This document shows, piece after piece, positions 61,736-64,000 of a stretch of DNA of 64,000 bases. Under the pieces are notes generated by a model, which was not told where the DNA came from, made no database searches, and worked only from the letters and a program-made list of their open reading frames with translations. This DNA comes from Mangrovibacter phragmitis (GTDB lineage: Bacteria > Pseudomonadota > Gammaproteobacteria > Enterobacterales > Enterobacteriaceae). Location: assembly GCF_001655675.1 (NCBI RefSeq), contig NZ_LYRP01000001.1, forward strand, positions 310,001 through 374,000. The letters are read 5' to 3'. The first letter of the stretch is position 1. Each line of letters starts with the position of its first letter. A program made the translations under genes and the position numbers.

Positions 61736-62435
61736 ACCATGATGCATTGGTGTTTTATTATTGATTAACATAGACATTTATTGAAATTTAATTAAAACCT
61801 ACAATTCAACCTATAGTATATGCAAACAGTGCATACGAGATGCTCATAGTTTTCGGGATCTTTATTCATGGCGCATCGCCAGATACTTACAAGCCCTATA
61901 AGAACCCCCTGACCTGCCCCAAATGTTGCGACGTTCGTCGCGCCAGATGGCTGGCATACCCGTACATGCAAAGGTTGTCTGAGCACGAAGGCTTAAGAAG
62001 TCATAGAAAAAAACAGTCATAAACCGTTCAAACTGAGGACGCATGTCTCAAATCATCATGAATGAGAACGCGCTATGTAGATGGCACTGAATGCATTAAA
62101 TGATTCAGAAATAGGTAGACTCCACCTCCACTGGATCTTTCAGTACAGAACCAGCATCTGTTCCCAAGAATAACAGACATATCGTCCGAAGACGCCACCT
62201 CTCAGGCTTCGATGGCATTGGCACGTGATCACCCGAAGGCGCTTCTCTCAGATCACTCGGTACACACTGGTACTGAAGCATTGGCAGTTGTCCCATGAAC
62301 AACGGTGTTACACAGGGATAGTAGATCAACGTTTATTATGAGATCAAGAATTACCTTACATTAACGGAAGTCCTTTTCGCTGACTGACAATTGCTGATAA
62401 TATGACTAAAAAATGAGATAGGGATGAGCCCATAA
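61736..62435. other. AT-rich interval without recognised genes
   Basis: 700 bases between the integrase and the HEPN-like gene. Small frames exist (plus 61840-62022; minus 62105-62329), but they lack convincing ribosome sites or familiar domains. It may hold a decayed gene or a control region for the element. Confidence 0.5.
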
Positions 62436-63299
62436 ATGGAAAATAAAGCAGACCACGCTCTTTCATTGATGATAAAGTTTTGCCTGTTTGAAGAAGATTG
62501 TTTTCCTGTTCTGAAGAACCATTTTGGCAATGACTGCTATAATAGTGCATTGAGCAATTATCAATCAAACTACAAAAGATACGTTCACCGGTATGTCGCC
62601 TTATCACATATTTATCACTCTTTAATAAACTGCTCATCGCTTTTTGATATGAACGTGAGATTGTATCTCAGGAAACAAATCATCGTCAGAGAAGAACAAC
62701 TGGACAGATTTTCCAGAGCGATGCACGAAAGTTTTGTTCAACAGCTTTTCATTCAATATGCCAAACTTGCTGAAGCATTAATCGATGATATCCCTGACGA
62801 TGGCAAGGACCCGGCTTCACACCACGACAAATATCGTGATTTAATTACCAGAAATAATCTTGAAGAAGTTTACTCACCTTTATTACGACTACTGAAAAAA
62901 ATAAAAGACAGCAGCATTCAAACTTTACGCAATAAAATATTTGCTCACCCTTTTAAAGATACCAGGAAAGTTATTGCATTTTCATCACACATTGCCGTTG
63001 AAGAAATATACAAGACATTGAGGGTTCTTTGTGACGAAGACAAAAAAGACCAGTATGACAAAGAAGAAAGAAAAGTTCTTTTCTTTACAAACAGTCATAT
63101 TATAAAAGGGGAGAAATCCAAAAAACACCTGTATATCATCTATGAATTTATGAAAGAGCTCAGAATGAATGCCTTTCTCAATATCGACCCATACATCAAT
63201 CTGGAGCGTCAGGAAGCCATTGATATGATAAAAACATCACTGCTGATAAACACGCCGCTCATTGTACAACAAAAACAAAATACACTAAAACTCCAGTGA
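62436..63299 (+). CDS. Hypothetical protein with HEPN-like RNKxxAH motif
   Basis: I do not recognise the family. 287 residues, helical, AT-rich codons unlike the backbone genes. Near the middle, IQTLRNKIFAHPF places Arg165 and His171 in the Rx4-6H pattern of HEPN-superfamily proteins, with upstream helices (QQLFIQYAKLAEALIDDI, YSPLLRLLKKIKDSS) of the sort seen in AbiU2/AbiV-like HEPN domains. Such proteins are often RNases in abortive infection or toxin systems. No membrane segment. AGGGA lies about 11 bases before the ATG. Position inside an integrase-bearing element is consistent with a defence or stability gene, but that is inference. Confidence 0.65.
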   Translation: MENKADHALSLMIKFCLFEEDCFPVLKNHFGNDCYNSALSNYQSNYKRYVHRYVALSHIYHSLINCSSLFDMNVRLYLRKQIIVREEQLDRFSRAMHESFVQQLFIQYAKLAEALIDDIPDDGKDPASHHDKYRDLITRNNLEEVYSPLLRLLKKIKDSSIQTLRNKIFAHPFKDTRKVIAFSSHIAVEEIYKTLRVLCDEDKKDQYDKEERKVLFFTNSHIIKGEKSKKHLYIIYEFMKELRMNAFLNIDPYINLERQEAIDMIKTSLLINTPLIVQQKQNTLKLQ

Positions 63300-63382
63300 A
63301 ATTCATTCAATATGATGCCGATGGTATCAACCCATCAGCATCACTATAACCAGTTGATGGAGATGGCACTCCACAATGGTTA

Positions 63383-63871
63383 TCAGACCTTGTGCAAGGC
63401 GCCATTCTTTTTAATATAAACAGTGATATCCGGAAATTTTGATTTTACCTCTGTCAAATCAAAACGCTGATACCCCTGATCATCTGATATATGTTCATGA
63501 ATGTTATCCAAACAGAATGCTGGCATCATAACCGGAATAGTTTTAATACCCATTTCATGTGCAATGAGGGATCTGTTTCGCCCCTGGTAAAACTGAACGG
63601 TGTGTTTCGCCAGACTTGATATCTGGGGAAAGTCAAATCGCGCCCCCGCCTGGTATCTGCCCCTCCATTCACTCTGTTTCACTAAACACTTATCCGGAAC
63701 GGGCTCGCCTATTGCGTTTGACGCATGCTCCGCTAACCATGCCGTGTCCACAAACGCAATCACTGCTGTACCGTTAATAATTGTGGGCTGCATATCTCCC
63801 AGCAAGCCAATATCGATAAAGCAGTCATCCTTTCTCACGCACGTATATTCGAATGAACATTTGTACTTCAC
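63383..63871 (-). CDS. Hypothetical protein with ParB/Srx-like GRNR motif
   Basis: 162 residues from a GTG at 63871 that follows GAGGAG by 6 bases. The frame can be read from TTG at 63922, but no ribosome site supports that. The segment YQGRNRSLIAHEMGIKTIPVMMP resembles the GRHR-x(n)-GxxxIPV core of ParB/sulfiredoxin-fold proteins; plasmid fertility-inhibition-type proteins share a similar motif. An N-terminal beta-rich part holds several cysteines. It is convergent with the HEPN-like gene, 83 bases apart. Function not established. Confidence 0.6.
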   Translation of the reverse strand: MKYKCSFEYTCVRKDDCFIDIGLLGDMQPTIINGTAVIAFVDTAWLAEHASNAIGEPVPDKCLVKQSEWRGRYQAGARFDFPQISSLAKHTVQFYQGRNRSLIAHEMGIKTIPVMMPAFCLDNIHEHISDDQGYQRFDLTEVKSKFPDITVYIKKNGALHKV

Positions 63872-64000
63872 AACAGACTCCTCATATATTTCTGTAACCC
63901 CCGGCACAACCGGGCCAGTCAATTAACTTACCGCCCAGACCTGAATTCACGGCTCCCCGAAAACAGTACGACAGATTTAGCCCCTCTTGAGAGAGCCACA

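Larger units (their letters stand above)
60413..64000. mobile_element. Integrated element (left part, continues past window)
   Basis: Starts between the ychF terminator and a P4-type integrase and runs off the right edge. Marks: integrase at the border, direct repeats before it, a clear rise in AT content from about 61740, sparse gene packing, unfamiliar genes, and a loss of synteny with E. coli. Only the int-proximal boundary is visible. No tRNA gene lies at this border, although P4-type integrases usually use tRNA genes. The exact att core cannot be defined without the other end. Confidence 0.75.

Noticed and set aside
63600-63926. 108-codon plus-strand frame at the right end
   Set aside because: Antisense to the minus-strand gene at 63383-63871, which has the better ribosome site and a recognisable motif.

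Overview
The window looks like chromosome from a motile member of the Enterobacterales. From trpE to ychF the gene order follows the Escherichia coli trp-opp-adhE-hns-nar-hemA-prs-ychF segment almost gene for gene, and most proteins have the lengths of their E. coli counterparts. Some traits point away from Escherichia/Salmonella. trpG and trpD are separate genes, as in Serratia-type bacteria. A galU-ugd-uge operon lies between hns and rssB. narXL is not next to narK/narGHJI. Two chemoreceptors and an EAL protein sit where E. coli has other genes. A genus cannot be fixed by eye.

Layout: 1-6450 is the trp operon (trpE cut by the window start, then trpG, trpD, trpCF, trpB, trpA) and its terminator. 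6551-11825 holds ompW, yciC, yciB, two unrecognised small genes, yciA, tonB and yciI. 11864-15702 holds a chemoreceptor, a membrane EAL phosphodiesterase and yciY. 15849-17740 is cls and yciU. 17775-23360 is oppABCDF on the minus strand. 24126-27978 is ychE and adhE with a long structured leader. 27979-28914 has no recognisable gene. 28915-30617 is tdk and hns. 30731-34025 is the galU-ugd-uge operon on the minus strand. 34225-37691 is rssAB, ychJ and purU. 37771-38590 is a tandem tRNA-Tyr operon followed by three 176-bp repeats, each carrying the tRNA 3' end. 38838-43158 is narX, narL, ychO and ychN. 43203-47910 is a dCache chemoreceptor, a DUF1883-like gene, chaC and chaA. 47931-53249 is the minus-strand operon hemA-prfA-prmC-ychQ-ychA-kdsA. 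53437-60412 is lolB, ispE, prs, dauA, ychH, pth and ychF.

From about 60413 the sequence changes to an integrated element that runs off the right edge: a P4-type tyrosine recombinase, AT-rich sequence, a HEPN-like protein and a protein with a ParB-like motif.

Functional themes are tryptophan synthesis, peptide uptake, fermentation, nucleotide-sugar supply for surface polysaccharide, turnover of sigma S, nitrate/nitrite signalling, chemotaxis with c-di-GMP turnover, haem and translation-termination genes, and PRPP/isoprenoid supply. The less ordinary parts are a NarX that lacks HAMP and the usual P-box residues, tRNA-derived repeats carrying T-arm antisense segments, a long-range stem in the adhE leader, sigma-28-like promoters at the inserted signalling genes, and the partial island at the right end.
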